DNA of 64,000 nt, from NCBI RefSeq assembly GCF_014268785.2, contig NZ_JABWRD020000001.1, positions 881,001 to 945,000 of the forward strand, given 5' to 3'. The translations under genes were made by a program, and so were the position numbers. Positions 27,260-36,082 of this stretch are shown here, piece after piece (positions within the stretch are counted from its first letter, which is position 1; the number at the start of each line of letters is the position of its first letter). The stretch is from Pseudomonas shirazensis. Lineage in GTDB: Bacteria > Pseudomonadota > Gammaproteobacteria > Pseudomonadales > Pseudomonadaceae. Below the pieces are notes generated by a model. The model was given only the letters and a program-made list of their open reading frames with translations, had not been told where the DNA came from and did not search any database.

Positions 27260-27535
27260 TCAGTCGCGGTACACCACCTGGACCAAGTGATAACCAAACT
27301 TGGATTTGATCGGGCCGTGGATTTCGCGCACGGCTTTCTTGAAGATCACCTGGTCAATTGCGCCGACCATCTGCCCGGGGCGCACTTCGCCCAGGTCGCC
27401 GCCACGCTTGGCAGAGGGGCAGGTTGAGAACTTCTTGGCCAGCACGTCAAACGCCTCGCCCTTGGCGATACGCTGCTTGAGCTGCTCGGCTTCAGCGGCG
27501 GTCTTGACCAGAATATGGCGGGCTTGAGCTTTCAT
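27260..27535 (-). CDS. ppiC: Single-domain parvulin, peptidyl-prolyl isomerase C
   Basis: Cytoplasmic parvulin of 91 residues, about the size of E. coli PpiC (93). It begins KAQARHILVKTAAEAEQL and contains FSTCPSAKRGGDLGEVRPGQM and the terminal KFGYHLVQV, which are the family's substrate-pocket segments. It has no signal peptide. I chose the ATG at 27535 because the domain starts there, although an open frame extends to 27679. A second parvulin gene with the same layout lies at 35660, and the two proteins differ clearly in sequence. Confidence 0.92.
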   Translation of the reverse strand: MKAQARHILVKTAAEAEQLKQRIAKGEAFDVLAKKFSTCPSAKRGGDLGEVRPGQMVGAIDQVIFKKAVREIHGPIKSKFGYHLVQVVYRD

Positions 27536-27609
27536 GGGACACCTGCGTACCGGGAAAAAAAGGCGGCCATTATGCCTGATCGCGGCGCGCACGGCTGGCC
27601 GCTCGACGG

Positions 27610-28377
27610 TTACTGGGCGAGCCAGCCGCCATCCACGTTCCACGCAGCGCCACGGACCTGGCTGCCGGCCTCGCTGCACAGGAACACCACCAGCTCACCC
27701 AGATGCGCAGGGGTGACGAACGCGCCTGAGGGCTGCTTCTCGGCCAGCAGATCGTGCTGTGCCTGCGTCAGATCGACACCTGCCGCGATGCGATCGTCAA
27801 TCTGCTTTTGCACCAGCGGGGTGAGCACGAAGCCTGGGCAGATGGCATTGCAGGTGACGTTGCTGGCGGCGGTTTCCAGGCCAACCACCTTGGTCAGGCC
27901 GATCACCCCGTGCTTGGCTGCCACGTAGGCCGATTTGCCGACCGAGCCCACCAGGCCATGCACCGAGGCGATATTGATGATCCGCCCCCAGTTGCGCTCA
28001 CGCATGCCCGGCAACACCAGGCGGGTGCCGTGGAACACTGCGGAGAGGTTCAAGGCGATGATCTTGTCCCAGCTCTCGGCGGGGAACTGCTCGACCGAGG
28101 CGACATGCTGGATACCGGCATTGTTGACGAGAATATCGACGCCGCCAAAGCGCTCGGCAAACGCGAACAGCTCTTCGAGCTGGGCGATGTCAGAGAGGTC
28201 AGCCGGATGATGGGCGACTTGTACGCCGTGTTGATTGATTTCGGCAAGGGCAGCGCTTGCATCGCCAAAACCGTTGAGAACGATATTGGCACCCGCGCCG
28301 GCCAGCACCTTGGCTATACCCAGGCCGATGCCGCTGGTTGAACCGGTGACCAGTGCAGTTTTACCTTGTAGAGACAT
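27610..28377 (-). CDS. hbdH: 3-hydroxybutyrate dehydrogenase (short-chain dehydrogenase)
   Basis: Classical short-chain dehydrogenase of 255 residues that interconverts (R)-3-hydroxybutyrate and acetoacetate with NAD. The cofactor motif TGSTSGIGLGIA, the NNAGIQH segment and the catalytic Ser, Tyr and Lys (IASVHGLVGS and YVAAKHG) are intact. The long match to bacterial 3-hydroxybutyrate dehydrogenases includes VTCNAICPGFVLTPLV and AWNVDGGW. I took the ATG at 28377 because the fold starts right there. It is monocistronic; the usual acetoacetyl-CoA transferase genes and sigma-54 regulator are not next to it. Confidence 0.88.
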   Translation of the reverse strand: MSLQGKTALVTGSTSGIGLGIAKVLAGAGANIVLNGFGDASAALAEINQHGVQVAHHPADLSDIAQLEELFAFAERFGGVDILVNNAGIQHVASVEQFPAESWDKIIALNLSAVFHGTRLVLPGMRERNWGRIINIASVHGLVGSVGKSAYVAAKHGVIGLTKVVGLETAASNVTCNAICPGFVLTPLVQKQIDDRIAAGVDLTQAQHDLLAEKQPSGAFVTPAHLGELVVFLCSEAGSQVRGAAWNVDGGWLAQ

Positions 28378-28468
28378 GCAAAGCTCCTGGAGTGCTGGCG
28401 CTTGTGGGCAGCGCCTCGGCGAGGAACTTGAGGTTAGCACTTCTGTCTCTGCAGATGCCTGCCCCGCA

Positions 28469-29131
28469 CTAGCCTGTTACGGATTCCAGCCCAGCTAGAT
28501 AATCGCCAAAACCCTCGCGTGCACGGCTGTCACGGCGGCTGCTGGTGGCTACGCTGTGCCTGGCGGTCCAGACTATCTGTGCGCCTTGAGCCTCAAGCGC
28601 CCGCACCAGGTGCACGTCTTCATGGGCGGCCAGCGGAGCAAAGCCGCCAGCCAGGGTATAGGCTCTGGCGCAGATGCCAAGGTTGGCCCCATGAATATGC
28701 CGGTGGCCCTCACGAGCTTCATAGCGGCTCAGGTACAACTTGCGCAGCGCTGCCGTCTGCCACGGCTGCCAGCGCTCGATATGCACCGTGCCGCAAACTG
28801 CCTGCGCTTCGCAGGCCAGTTGCGACAACAGCCAGTGGCCGGGCACGCAGCTGTCGGCGTCAGTGCACGCCAGCCAGGTTGCGCCGCGCTCCAGCATCAG
28901 TGCCGCGCCCGCCTGGCGCGCGGCACCGACACTGCCCGCGTTGACGCTCAGCGTCTCCACCTGATGACGGCGGGCAATGGCTGCGCTGCTGTCCGTGCAG
29001 CGATCCAACACCACCAGCACTTCTACCTGATGCCCGGCCTCGCGTGCCAGCGCGGCGGCGGCATTGACTGACTTCAGGCAGCGGCCAAGGCGGCGTGCCT
29101 CGTTATGGGCGGGGATGATCACGGCAATCAT
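28469..29131 (-). CDS. GT2-family glycosyltransferase, last gene of a four-gene operon
   Basis: Soluble GT-A fold glycosyltransferase of 220 residues with no membrane segment. The N-terminus is IAVIIPAHNEARRLGRCL, the nucleotide-sugar and metal site is CTDADSCVP, and later motifs are GANLGICARAYTLAGGF and AHEDVHLV. The donor and acceptor sugars are unknown. Its start overlaps the methyltransferase stop by 4 bp, the third such overlap in this operon, so its product should act with the deacetylase and methyltransferase. An upstream in-frame ATG at 29170 would add 13 residues without similarity to the fold. Confidence 0.85.
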   Translation of the reverse strand: MIAVIIPAHNEARRLGRCLKSVNAAAALAREAGHQVEVLVVLDRCTDSSAAIARRHQVETLSVNAGSVGAARQAGAALMLERGATWLACTDADSCVPGHWLLSQLACEAQAVCGTVHIERWQPWQTAALRKLYLSRYEAREGHRHIHGANLGICARAYTLAGGFAPLAAHEDVHLVRALEAQGAQIVWTARHSVATSSRRDSRAREGFGDYLAGLESVTG

Positions 29132-29727
29132 GCGCACCTCTCGTCGACATCGACCACGCGGGGCTGACACGACCAGTACTCGAGCAGGAAGTCAGCCTCT
29201 TCATGGCGAAACTGGGCGTACAACGGTAAATGTCTGGCGAGCATCGCATGCACCTGGCGGCCGTTCTGCGGGCATCCGGCGATCGGGTGAAGCCAGTGGC
29301 AAAGGACCAGGCCACCGTCATCGTCCAGGCTGGCTACCGCTTGTTCAAGCACCTGCAACCAGTCGGTAGGGTCCAGGTAGTAGCCAACCTCGCTCAGGAC
29401 AATCAGATCGAAACGCTCAGCTGGCCAGTCACCCGGCAAGCGCCCGCGCTCGACGCTGACATGCTCCATACCGGCTGTGCGCTGGCGGGCCAACTCTACG
29501 GCGGTCGGATCAAGGTCCTGGCATACCAGCTCCGCGCAACGCTCAGCCAGCAGCACACTCAGTTCGCCGTTGGCGCAGGCAGGTTCAAATGCGCGCTCAT
29601 AGCGCTGGCGCGGCAGGCTGGCGACCAGCAGCTCGCGCTTGCGCCGTTCATACCAGCGGCTGCGCAATGCCCATGGGTCATCATTACCGGCGTACAGGTC
29701 GGCGAAATACTGCGAATCAACACTCAT
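29128..29727 (-). CDS. NodS-like SAM-dependent methyltransferase
   Basis: Class I methyltransferase of 199 residues. The start resembles the NodS family (FADLYAGNDDPWALRSRWYERRKRELLVASLP), and the SAM-binding motif I is FEPACANGELSVLLA. An acidic motif II region (CQDLDPTAVELAR) and a post-motif LIVLSEVGYYL follow. NodS N-methylates a deacetylated glucosamine in rhizobial Nod factors. Here the next gene upstream encodes a PIG-L-type deacetylase, so methylation of a freed amino sugar is a fair guess. It overlaps both neighbours by 4 bp. Confidence 0.82.
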   Translation of the reverse strand: MSVDSQYFADLYAGNDDPWALRSRWYERRKRELLVASLPRQRYERAFEPACANGELSVLLAERCAELVCQDLDPTAVELARQRTAGMEHVSVERGRLPGDWPAERFDLIVLSEVGYYLDPTDWLQVLEQAVASLDDDGGLVLCHWLHPIAGCPQNGRQVHAMLARHLPLYAQFRHEEADFLLEYWSCQPRVVDVDERCA

Positions 29728-30479
29728 AGAAACACCAGTTCGAAAGGTTGCAGCAGGCAGTCGAGCAAATGTTGCGGCAGCACCGGCGGCTGGCCGTCAT
29801 CGGCCTCCAGTTGGCTTGAATGGGCGCCGATGGCTTTGCGCTTGCGGGTTTGGCGCAAGTCGTCGAGCGGGTAGCGGTGCGCGCGTGACCATGGTAGGCG
29901 TGGATCATCCGGTTCAGCCCAGTGCCAGGCCCATACCGGCACCTCAGCCAATTGCGCGCTGCGCGCCTGAGCCGCCTGCGCGGCGGCGCGGCCTACGGCT
30001 TCGTGGTCGCAGTGGCCGTCGTTGCGCCAGGTGGCCATGAGCAGGTCATCCGGCTTGAGCAATTGATTGAGATGGTTGACCAGAAATGCCTCGTCGCGGC
30101 GCACGGCACCGTCTTTCAGACTCAGCCGGCGCCAGTCCAGTTTGTTCAGGTCCAGATCCAGCTGCTGCAAGGCGTGGCGGCTTTCAAGCGGCCGCTGCCG
30201 GCGCAGCCGGTGCTCGCTCCACTGGGCAGAATCCGGGTGGCTGCCCTCGCCATCGGTTACCGATACCAGCACCAGATCCTCCTCACGGCCTTGGAAGCCG
30301 GCCAGTAGCCCGCCGGCCATGAGGATTTCGTCGTCTGGGTGCGGTGCCAGTAGCACCAGCCGGCGACCGGGCGGGCACAGCGTGTCAGCGTCGATCCACT
30401 TGCTGCGGGCCAGGTGCGCAGAGTGCTGCCAGTCTGCCCAAGCGGTGCCGGTGCTGGCCTGGATCAAGTTCTCGGTCAT
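29724..30479 (-). CDS. PIG-L/LmbE-family N-deacetylase
   Basis: Zinc-dependent deacetylase of 251 residues of the GlcNAc-PI de-N-acetylase family. The hallmark LLAPHPDDEILMAGG (metal-binding His-Pro-Asp-Asp) is at about 44-58, and the third ligand lies in NDGHCDHEAVG. Relatives deacetylate N-acetylglucosaminyl compounds (MshB in mycothiol and BshB in bacillithiol synthesis, and lipid or antibiotic intermediates). No signal peptide is seen, so it is cytoplasmic. It overlaps the dehydrogenase-like gene upstream and the methyltransferase downstream by 4 bp each. Confidence 0.87.
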   Translation of the reverse strand: MTENLIQASTGTAWADWQHSAHLARSKWIDADTLCPPGRRLVLLAPHPDDEILMAGGLLAGFQGREEDLVLVSVTDGEGSHPDSAQWSEHRLRRQRPLESRHALQQLDLDLNKLDWRRLSLKDGAVRRDEAFLVNHLNQLLKPDDLLMATWRNDGHCDHEAVGRAAAQAAQARSAQLAEVPVWAWHWAEPDDPRLPWSRAHRYPLDDLRQTRKRKAIGAHSSQLEADDGQPPVLPQHLLDCLLQPFELVFL

Positions 30480-31546
30480 AGCTGCCAGGCTCCTGCTGGC
30501 TGTTGTGCCAGCTGTTGTCCAAGGGTTGCCAGGTCCCGCTCGGCGTGGCTCTGGCGCAGGTAAACGGGCAAGTCGGCGCTGAGCCGGGCGAAGTGGCTAT
30601 CACGGCAGAACGGCGTCGCACCAAGGGCGCGGCCCACATGATGAATGACGCACTCTGCTGCCTGCTCGACCTGGGCACGTACGCGGCGCACCGGCAAACT
30701 GGCGTCTGCCTGCGGATGTTGATCAATCCAGGCGGCGCACTCGTGCAGCGCGGCCCTTGCGGCGGACAACGCCCCGTCAACGGCGCCGAGGTGGGCGTCA
30801 CCGTGGGGGTCCGGGCGTGTCTTGCTCCGCTGCTGATGTAGATACCCCCCGAGCGCTTCGGCGGCGCCATACCAACAAGCGGCAATGCCGCCACCGCCCT
30901 GCCAGAAGCCAGGGCGGGCGAGGTACTGCCCAGGCTCGCCGACGGCAACGCCTATCGCTCCGTCGAAGACGATATCGGCGCTGGCTGTGGCAGCCATGCC
31001 GAGCGCCTGCCACTTTTCCAGCTCAATCCGCAGGCCAGGCTGGCGCAGATCAACGGCTACCAGTTGCGGCTGGTCATCGTCGGCCCAGGCAGTGATCAGG
31101 GCATGGTCGACCTGCAGCGCGCCGGAGCACCAGGCTTTGCGGCCCGCGAGGCGCAGCTGCTCGCCGCTGCGCGAATTGATCAGCGCGCGGGCATCCGGTG
31201 GCTCTGCAGCCCACACCGCCCATATGCCATTGCCAGCAAGCCGCGCAGCACCGCATTCGGCCAAAATCGCCAGGGCATCGGTATGGCCTTCGTAAAGTTT
31301 GGCCAGGGTCAGATCGCAGCCGCCAATCTGCGCCAGCATCCGCCAACGTTGAAGCGTCTGGCCATGGCCGGGCAATGGCAGTTGGTCGAGCTGTGCCGCT
31401 TGCAGTGTGTGCATCAGCTCGGGCAGTTGAGTGTCCACATTCACCTGTAGCGGTCGCTCGGCGAATGCCTGCAGCAGTGGGAGTAACTGATGTTGCGGCT
31501 GGCCAGCTGTTTCCGTACGCAGGCACGCCTGCAGGGGCTTCTCCAT
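30476..31546 (-). CDS. Acyl-CoA-dehydrogenase-like flavoprotein, first gene of the operon
   Basis: Protein of 356 residues with the three-part layout of the acyl-CoA dehydrogenase superfamily, although it is divergent and shorter than true dehydrogenases. Features are a helical N-terminal part with GGCDLTLAKLYEGHTDALAIL, a central beta region (RKAWCSGALQVDHALITAW) that resembles the FAD-binding middle domain, and a helical C-terminus. The usual catalytic Glu motif near the C-terminus is not obvious. It may oxidise or hydroxylate a carrier-bound or free substrate rather than take part in beta-oxidation. It leads the operon with PIG-L, NodS-like and GT2 genes, each overlapping by 4 bp. Confidence 0.75.
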   Translation of the reverse strand: MEKPLQACLRTETAGQPQHQLLPLLQAFAERPLQVNVDTQLPELMHTLQAAQLDQLPLPGHGQTLQRWRMLAQIGGCDLTLAKLYEGHTDALAILAECGAARLAGNGIWAVWAAEPPDARALINSRSGEQLRLAGRKAWCSGALQVDHALITAWADDDQPQLVAVDLRQPGLRIELEKWQALGMAATASADIVFDGAIGVAVGEPGQYLARPGFWQGGGGIAACWYGAAEALGGYLHQQRSKTRPDPHGDAHLGAVDGALSAARAALHECAAWIDQHPQADASLPVRRVRAQVEQAAECVIHHVGRALGATPFCRDSHFARLSADLPVYLRQSHAERDLATLGQQLAQQPAGAWQL

Positions 31547-31640
31547 GATGGCTCCAGGACAATCGACAAGTCTCTAGAGTGGGAGAGGGCGGAGCAGTCC
31601 AGAGTTCAATCGATTCGCGGCGCGGGCAGTTGTGCCGCGC

Positions 31641-32657
31641 TTAAGCACGCGGATCGAATGCCTCGCGCAGCGCATCGCCGATGAACACCAGCAACGACAG
31701 GATCAACGCCAAGGCAAAAAATGCGGTAAAGCCCAACCATGGCGCTTGCAGATGCTGCTTGCCCTGGGTCACCAGTTCACCCAGCGACGCGCTGCCGGCG
31801 GGCATGCCGAAACCGAGGAAGTCCAGAGCCGTCAGGGTGGTGATCGCCCCGGTGAGCATGAACGGGACGTAGGTCAGGGTCGCATTCATGGCATTGGGCA
31901 GAACATGGCGCAGCATCACCTGCATGTCCGTCAGGCCGAGCGCACGTGCCGCCTTGACGTATTCAAGGCTGCGCCCGCGGAGAAACTCGGCACGCACCAG
32001 GTCGACCAGCGCCAGCCAGGAAAACAGCGCCATGATCCCCAGCAACCACCAGAAATCCGGCTCGACGAAACCGCTGAGAATGATCAACAGGTACAGCACC
32101 GGCAGGCCGGACCAGACTTCCAGCAGGCGCTGGCCAAGCAAGTCGACCCAGCCGCCGTAATAGCCCTGCAAAGCGCCGGCAGATATGCCAATCAGGACGC
32201 TGATGGCGGTCAAGGCGAACGCGAACAGCAGTGACACGCGCGTGCCGTACAGCACCCGAGCCAGCACGTCCCGGCCTTGATCATCGGTACCCAGCCAATT
32301 GCTCGCGGAGGGTGGGCTGGGGGTGGGGACCTGCAGATCGTAGTTGGGGGTGTCGGCACTGAACGGGATCGGCGCAAACAGCATCCAGCCGCCCTGATCC
32401 CCGATCAGCTGGCGCACATATTGACTGCGATAGTCGGGCTGGAACGGTAACTGGCCGCCAAACTGCTGCTCGGTGTAGCGCTTGAGGGCCGGTACATACA
32501 ACTCGCCCTTGTAGCCGAGCAGCAGCGGCTTGTCGTTGGCGACCAGTTCGGCGCCCAGGGTCAGCACCAGCAGGCCGGCAAATAGCCACAGGGCAATCCA
32601 GCCGCGGCGGTTGCGGCGAAAGCGTTGCAGGCGGCGCAGGGTGACGGGCGAGAGCAT
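31641..32657 (-). CDS. yejE: ABC transporter permease YejE
   Basis: Inner-membrane permease of 338 residues of the oligopeptide (DppC-like) class. A first membrane segment near residues 18-38 precedes a periplasmic insert typical of YejE (LGYKGELYVPALKRYTEQQFGG). A transmembrane block with the EAA-loop region (EFLRGRSLEYVKAARALGLTD) and a C-terminal HLQAPWLGFTAFFAL follow. It pairs with YejB, whose stop shares one base with this start. No ATPase gene (yejF) follows: an acyl-CoA-dehydrogenase-like gene begins 94 bp downstream. Confidence 0.9.
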   Translation of the reverse strand: MLSPVTLRRLQRFRRNRRGWIALWLFAGLLVLTLGAELVANDKPLLLGYKGELYVPALKRYTEQQFGGQLPFQPDYRSQYVRQLIGDQGGWMLFAPIPFSADTPNYDLQVPTPSPPSASNWLGTDDQGRDVLARVLYGTRVSLLFAFALTAISVLIGISAGALQGYYGGWVDLLGQRLLEVWSGLPVLYLLIILSGFVEPDFWWLLGIMALFSWLALVDLVRAEFLRGRSLEYVKAARALGLTDMQVMLRHVLPNAMNATLTYVPFMLTGAITTLTALDFLGFGMPAGSASLGELVTQGKQHLQAPWLGFTAFFALALILSLLVFIGDALREAFDPRA

Positions 32658-33718
32658 CAGTGCGCCCTCCCGTCGAAGTCGATCCGCGGGTCCAGTACGG
32701 TGTAGCAGAGGTCACCTATCAGGCGAATCAGCAGCCCGGCCAAGGTGAAGATGAACAGCGTGCCGAACACCACCGGATAATCGCGCGAGACCGCTGCTTC
32801 ATAACTCATGCGACCCAGGCCATCGAGCGAGAAGATCACTTCGATCAGCAGGGATCCGGCGAAAAACATCGTGATCAGCGCCTGGGGTATGCCGGCCACT
32901 ACCAGCAGCATGGCATTGCGCAGCACATGCCCGTAGAGCACTCGCCGCTCGCTCAGGCCTTTGGCGCGAGCAGTCACCACGTATTGACGAGAGATTTCTT
33001 CGAGAAACGCATTCTTGGTCAGCAGGGTAAGCGTGGCGAAACCGCCGATCACCAAGGCGCCTACAGGCAATACCAGATGCCAGAAGTAGTCGGCGACCTT
33101 GCCCAGCACACTCAACTGATCGAAGTCCTCGGAAACCAGCCCGCGCACCGGGAACCAGTTCAACGAGGTGCCACCGGCAAACATCACGATCAACAGCAGG
33201 GCGAACAAGAATGAGGGCAGGGCGTAGCCGATCACGATCAGCGCGCTGCTCCAGGCATCGAAGCGGCTACCGTGGCGCACGGCCTTACGGATGCCCAGGG
33301 GGATCGACACCAGGTAAGTGATCAAGGTCGCCCAGAAGCCCAGCGACAAGGTCACCGGCAGCTTCTCCACGATCAGGTCGGTAACCTTTGCCCCGCGAAA
33401 GAAACTGTTGCCAAAATCCAGCCGGGCGTACTGACCCAGCATCAGCCAAAGCCGCTCGGGGGCAGTCTTGTCGAAGCCGTACTGGCGCTTGATCTCCTCG
33501 ATCAGTTTCGGGTCCAGGCCACGGGTGGCCCGGGACTGTGCATGAACCACTTCGCTGCCGGCGCCTGGCGTACTGCCACCGCCGAGACCCTGCAAGCGCG
33601 CTACCGCCTGTTCGACCGGCCCGCCAGGCGCGGCCTGAACGATGGCGAAGTTGACCAGCAGAATGGCCAGCAGGGTTGGGATGATCAGCAGCAAGCGGCG
33701 CAGGATATAAGCGGTCAT
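32657..33718 (-). CDS. yejB: ABC transporter permease YejB
   Basis: Inner-membrane permease of 353 residues (DppB-like class) with the N-terminal segment [21 protein letters not shown] and the YejB-type periplasmic insert containing [31 protein letters not shown]. It contains the EAA loop ([20 protein letters not shown]). In E. coli the Yej system imports peptides and microcin C. It overlaps yejA by 4 bp and yejE by one base, so the three genes are co-expressed. Confidence 0.92.
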   Translation of the reverse strand: MTAYILRRLLLIIPTLLAILLVNFAIVQAAPGGPVEQAVARLQGLGGGSTPGAGSEVVHAQSRATRGLDPKLIEEIKRQYGFDKTAPERLWLMLGQYARLDFGNSFFRGAKVTDLIVEKLPVTLSLGFWATLITYLVSIPLGIRKAVRHGSRFDAWSSALIVIGYALPSFLFALLLIVMFAGGTSLNWFPVRGLVSEDFDQLSVLGKVADYFWHLVLPVGALVIGGFATLTLLTKNAFLEEISRQYVVTARAKGLSERRVLYGHVLRNAMLLVVAGIPQALITMFFAGSLLIEVIFSLDGLGRMSYEAAVSRDYPVVFGTLFIFTLAGLLIRLIGDLCYTVLDPRIDFDGRAH

Positions 33719-35613
33719 GGCGAAGCCTTCAGCCGTTTGGCCATCTGCTCATTGGTCAGTGCGGTCGGGCTGACCTCCCACCAGCTGTCCAGGCCTTCAT
33801 CATAGGCGGCCTGGACCTTGGGTCGGCCAAAGCGGTTCCACCATACCGTGGAGCTGCCGGGCGGGTAGTAGTTGGGGATCCAGTAGTAATTCCATTGCAT
33901 CACCCGGTCCAGCGCATGCGCGTAACGGCGCATGCTGGCCTGGCTGTTGGCCTGCACCAGCCCAGCCAGCAGGCTATCCACGGCGGGGTCCTTGAGCACC
34001 ATCAGGTTGTTCGAACCTGGATCGTTGGCGGCCGCCGAGCCGAAGTAGTTGAACAGTTCGCTGCCGGGCGAGAGGGTCACCGGATAGCCGGTGACGATCA
34101 TGTCGTAGTCGCGCGCCATCAGCCGGTTGACGTATTGCGCCGAGTCGACGTTGCGAATGTTCAAGGTGACGCCGATCTGCGCCAGGTTGCGTTTCCACGG
34201 CAGCAGCATGCGCTCAAGCCCTGCCTGGCCGTTGAGAAAGGTGAACTCGAACGGCTGGCCCTCGGCGTTGACCAGGCGGTCACCAAGCGGCCGCCAGCCG
34301 GCAGCTTGTAGCAGTGCCAGGGCCTGAAGTTGTTGCTGGCGGACGATCCCTGAAGCATCGGTCACCGGCGCGGTGAACACCTGCGTAAAGACCTCGTCCG
34401 GCACGCGACCGCGTAGCGGCTCAAGCAACTTCAACTCTTGCGCATCCGGCAACTCACGGGCAGCCAGCGGCGTGTTGGCGAAGATGCTCTGCTGGCGGAT
34501 GTACATGCCGCGCATCATCTGCCGGTTGCTCCACTCGAAATCCCAGAGCATGGCGAGCGCCTGGCGTGTGCGGCGATCCTTGAACATCGGCTGGTCCAGG
34601 TTGAATACAAAACCTTGGGCCACCTGCGGCTTGGCTGGCCCTAGGTGGGCGCGCTGCAAACGACCGTCGTCCAGCTGCGCGCCGTTGTAACCGAGGGTGT
34701 AGGCGGTGGCTGAGAACTCGCGGTTATAGTCAAAACCGCCACCACGCAGCACCTGCCGGGCGACCTCGGTATCGCCAAAGAACTCGATGCGCATGCGTTC
34801 GAAATTGTAGCGACCACGGTTGACCGGCAGGTCATTCGCCCACCAGTGCGGGTCGCGCTCGAAGGTGATGCTGCGGCCATTGTCGATCTTGCCGATGCGG
34901 TACGGGCCGCTGCCCAGCGGTTTGCCGAAGCCCGCACCCGTGGCGAAGTCACGCTGCTGCCAGTCGTGCTCAGGCAGTACCGGCAGGGTGGCCAGATCCA
35001 GCGCCAAGGTGCGCCCATGGGGTTGTTTGAAGTCGAAGCGGACAGTGCGCGGGCCCTCTATGACAACCGCCGCAACCTCGGCAAACTGCGTGCGAAACTT
35101 CAGGCTGCCTTTGCTCAACAACAGCTCATAGGTAAAGCGCACGTCTTCTGCGCGGACGGGTTTGCCGTCGGCGAACGTCGCGCGGGGATCGATCTCGAAG
35201 CGCAACCAGGCGTCTTCCGGCCCGCGTTCCATGCGCCGAGCAATCAGGCCGTAGACCGTGTAGGGCTCGTCGAACGAACGTACTGCCAGTGGCGCATACA
35301 ACCAACCGTCGACTTCGCTGACGCCGGTGCCTTGGTCGATGTAGGGCAGGACATGGTCGAACTGGCCAATCTCCATCGCCGAGCGGCGCAGGCTACCGCC
35401 TTTGGGGGCGTCAGGGTTGACGTAGTCGAAATGCTGGAAGGTGTCGGGGTAGCGTGGTGCTTCGTCATAGACCGTAAGGGCGTGCCTGGGCTCCGCCTGG
35501 GCGAAGGTTACAAGGCAACCGGCAAGCAGAATTGTCACCAGACGACAAAAGCGCCCAATACGCGCGACAGCGCCTCCCCGGCGTGCGCCAGGTCGGTCGC
35601 CATCGCAAGCCAT
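33715..35613 (-). CDS. yejA: Periplasmic peptide-binding protein YejA (SBP family 5)
   Basis: Exported solute-binding protein of up to 632 residues. After a signal peptide (hydrophobic [16 protein letters not shown], cleaved around residue 40 of the longest reading), the mature start [27 protein letters not shown] is typical of YejA, and the WFYQ-type ligand-cleft segments follow. The start is uncertain: the ATG at 35613 gives a long, basic pre-signal region ([14 protein letters not shown]), and the GGGGAGG ribosome-like site inside it suggests a later non-ATG start. It is the first gene of yejABE and is preceded by a parvulin gene 46 bp upstream. Confidence 0.88.
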   Translation of the reverse strand: MACDGDRPGARRGGAVARIGRFCRLVTILLAGCLVTFAQAEPRHALTVYDEAPRYPDTFQHFDYVNPDAPKGGSLRRSAMEIGQFDHVLPYIDQGTGVSEVDGWLYAPLAVRSFDEPYTVYGLIARRMERGPEDAWLRFEIDPRATFADGKPVRAEDVRFTYELLLSKGSLKFRTQFAEVAAVVIEGPRTVRFDFKQPHGRTLALDLATLPVLPEHDWQQRDFATGAGFGKPLGSGPYRIGKIDNGRSITFERDPHWWANDLPVNRGRYNFERMRIEFFGDTEVARQVLRGGGFDYNREFSATAYTLGYNGAQLDDGRLQRAHLGPAKPQVAQGFVFNLDQPMFKDRRTRQALAMLWDFEWSNRQMMRGMYIRQQSIFANTPLAARELPDAQELKLLEPLRGRVPDEVFTQVFTAPVTDASGIVRQQQLQALALLQAAGWRPLGDRLVNAEGQPFEFTFLNGQAGLERMLLPWKRNLAQIGVTLNIRNVDSAQYVNRLMARDYDMIVTGYPVTLSPGSELFNYFGSAAANDPGSNNLMVLKDPAVDSLLAGLVQANSQASMRRYAHALDRVMQWNYYWIPNYYPPGSSTVWWNRFGRPKVQAAYDEGLDSWWEVSPTALTNEQMAKRLKASP

Positions 35614-35659
35614 GCCCGGCGCCGCAGCGAAACTGCAGAGGCGGGCAGGCAGGACTGGA

Positions 35660-35941
35660 TCAGTCCTGACGGCTGGTCACTTCCAGCAGGTGGTAACCGA
35701 ACTGGGTCTTGACCGGACCTTGAACTTCATTCAGCGGCGCGCTGAAGACCACGGTGTCGAACTCCTTGACCATCTGGCCTGGGCCAAACGAACCCAGATC
35801 ACCGCCTTGGCGGCTGGATGGGCAGCTGGAGTTGGCCTTGGCGACTTCAGCGAAATCGGCGCCGCCCTGGATCTGCGCTTTGAGCTCGTTGCACTTGTCT
35901 TCGCTGCTGACCAGGATGTGGCGGGCGGTGGCTTTAGCCAT
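35660..35941 (-). CDS. Single-domain parvulin, second PpiC-like isomerase
   Basis: Cytoplasmic peptidyl-prolyl isomerase of 93 residues with the parvulin landmarks ATARHILVSSEDKCNELK, SSCPSSRQGGDLGSFGPGQM and QFGYHLLEV. It matches E. coli PpiC in length and has no signal peptide. I took the ATG at 35941; the open frame reaches 36004 but the fold starts here. It lies 46 bp before yejA on the same strand and could share a transcript. The paralogue at 27260 keeps the same motifs but is clearly diverged. Confidence 0.92.
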   Translation of the reverse strand: MAKATARHILVSSEDKCNELKAQIQGGADFAEVAKANSSCPSSRQGGDLGSFGPGQMVKEFDTVVFSAPLNEVQGPVKTQFGYHLLEVTSRQD

Positions 35942-36082
35942 GGGAAATGCTCCTTTTGAATGAGTCCGCAAGCCTAGCGCAAACCACACGCGGTTGTCTG
36001 CCATGGTTGTTGTCGCTGGCAGCCAACACCGTTTGCAGGGCGCCGCAAGTGCCTCTGCTGCGCGCCGTGTCTGCGCCGGGTA

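Noticed and set aside
27260..35941. The two parvulin genes as a recent duplication bounding a mobile segment
   Set aside because: The two proteins are clearly diverged and no direct repeats, integrase or insertion-site signs flank the interval.
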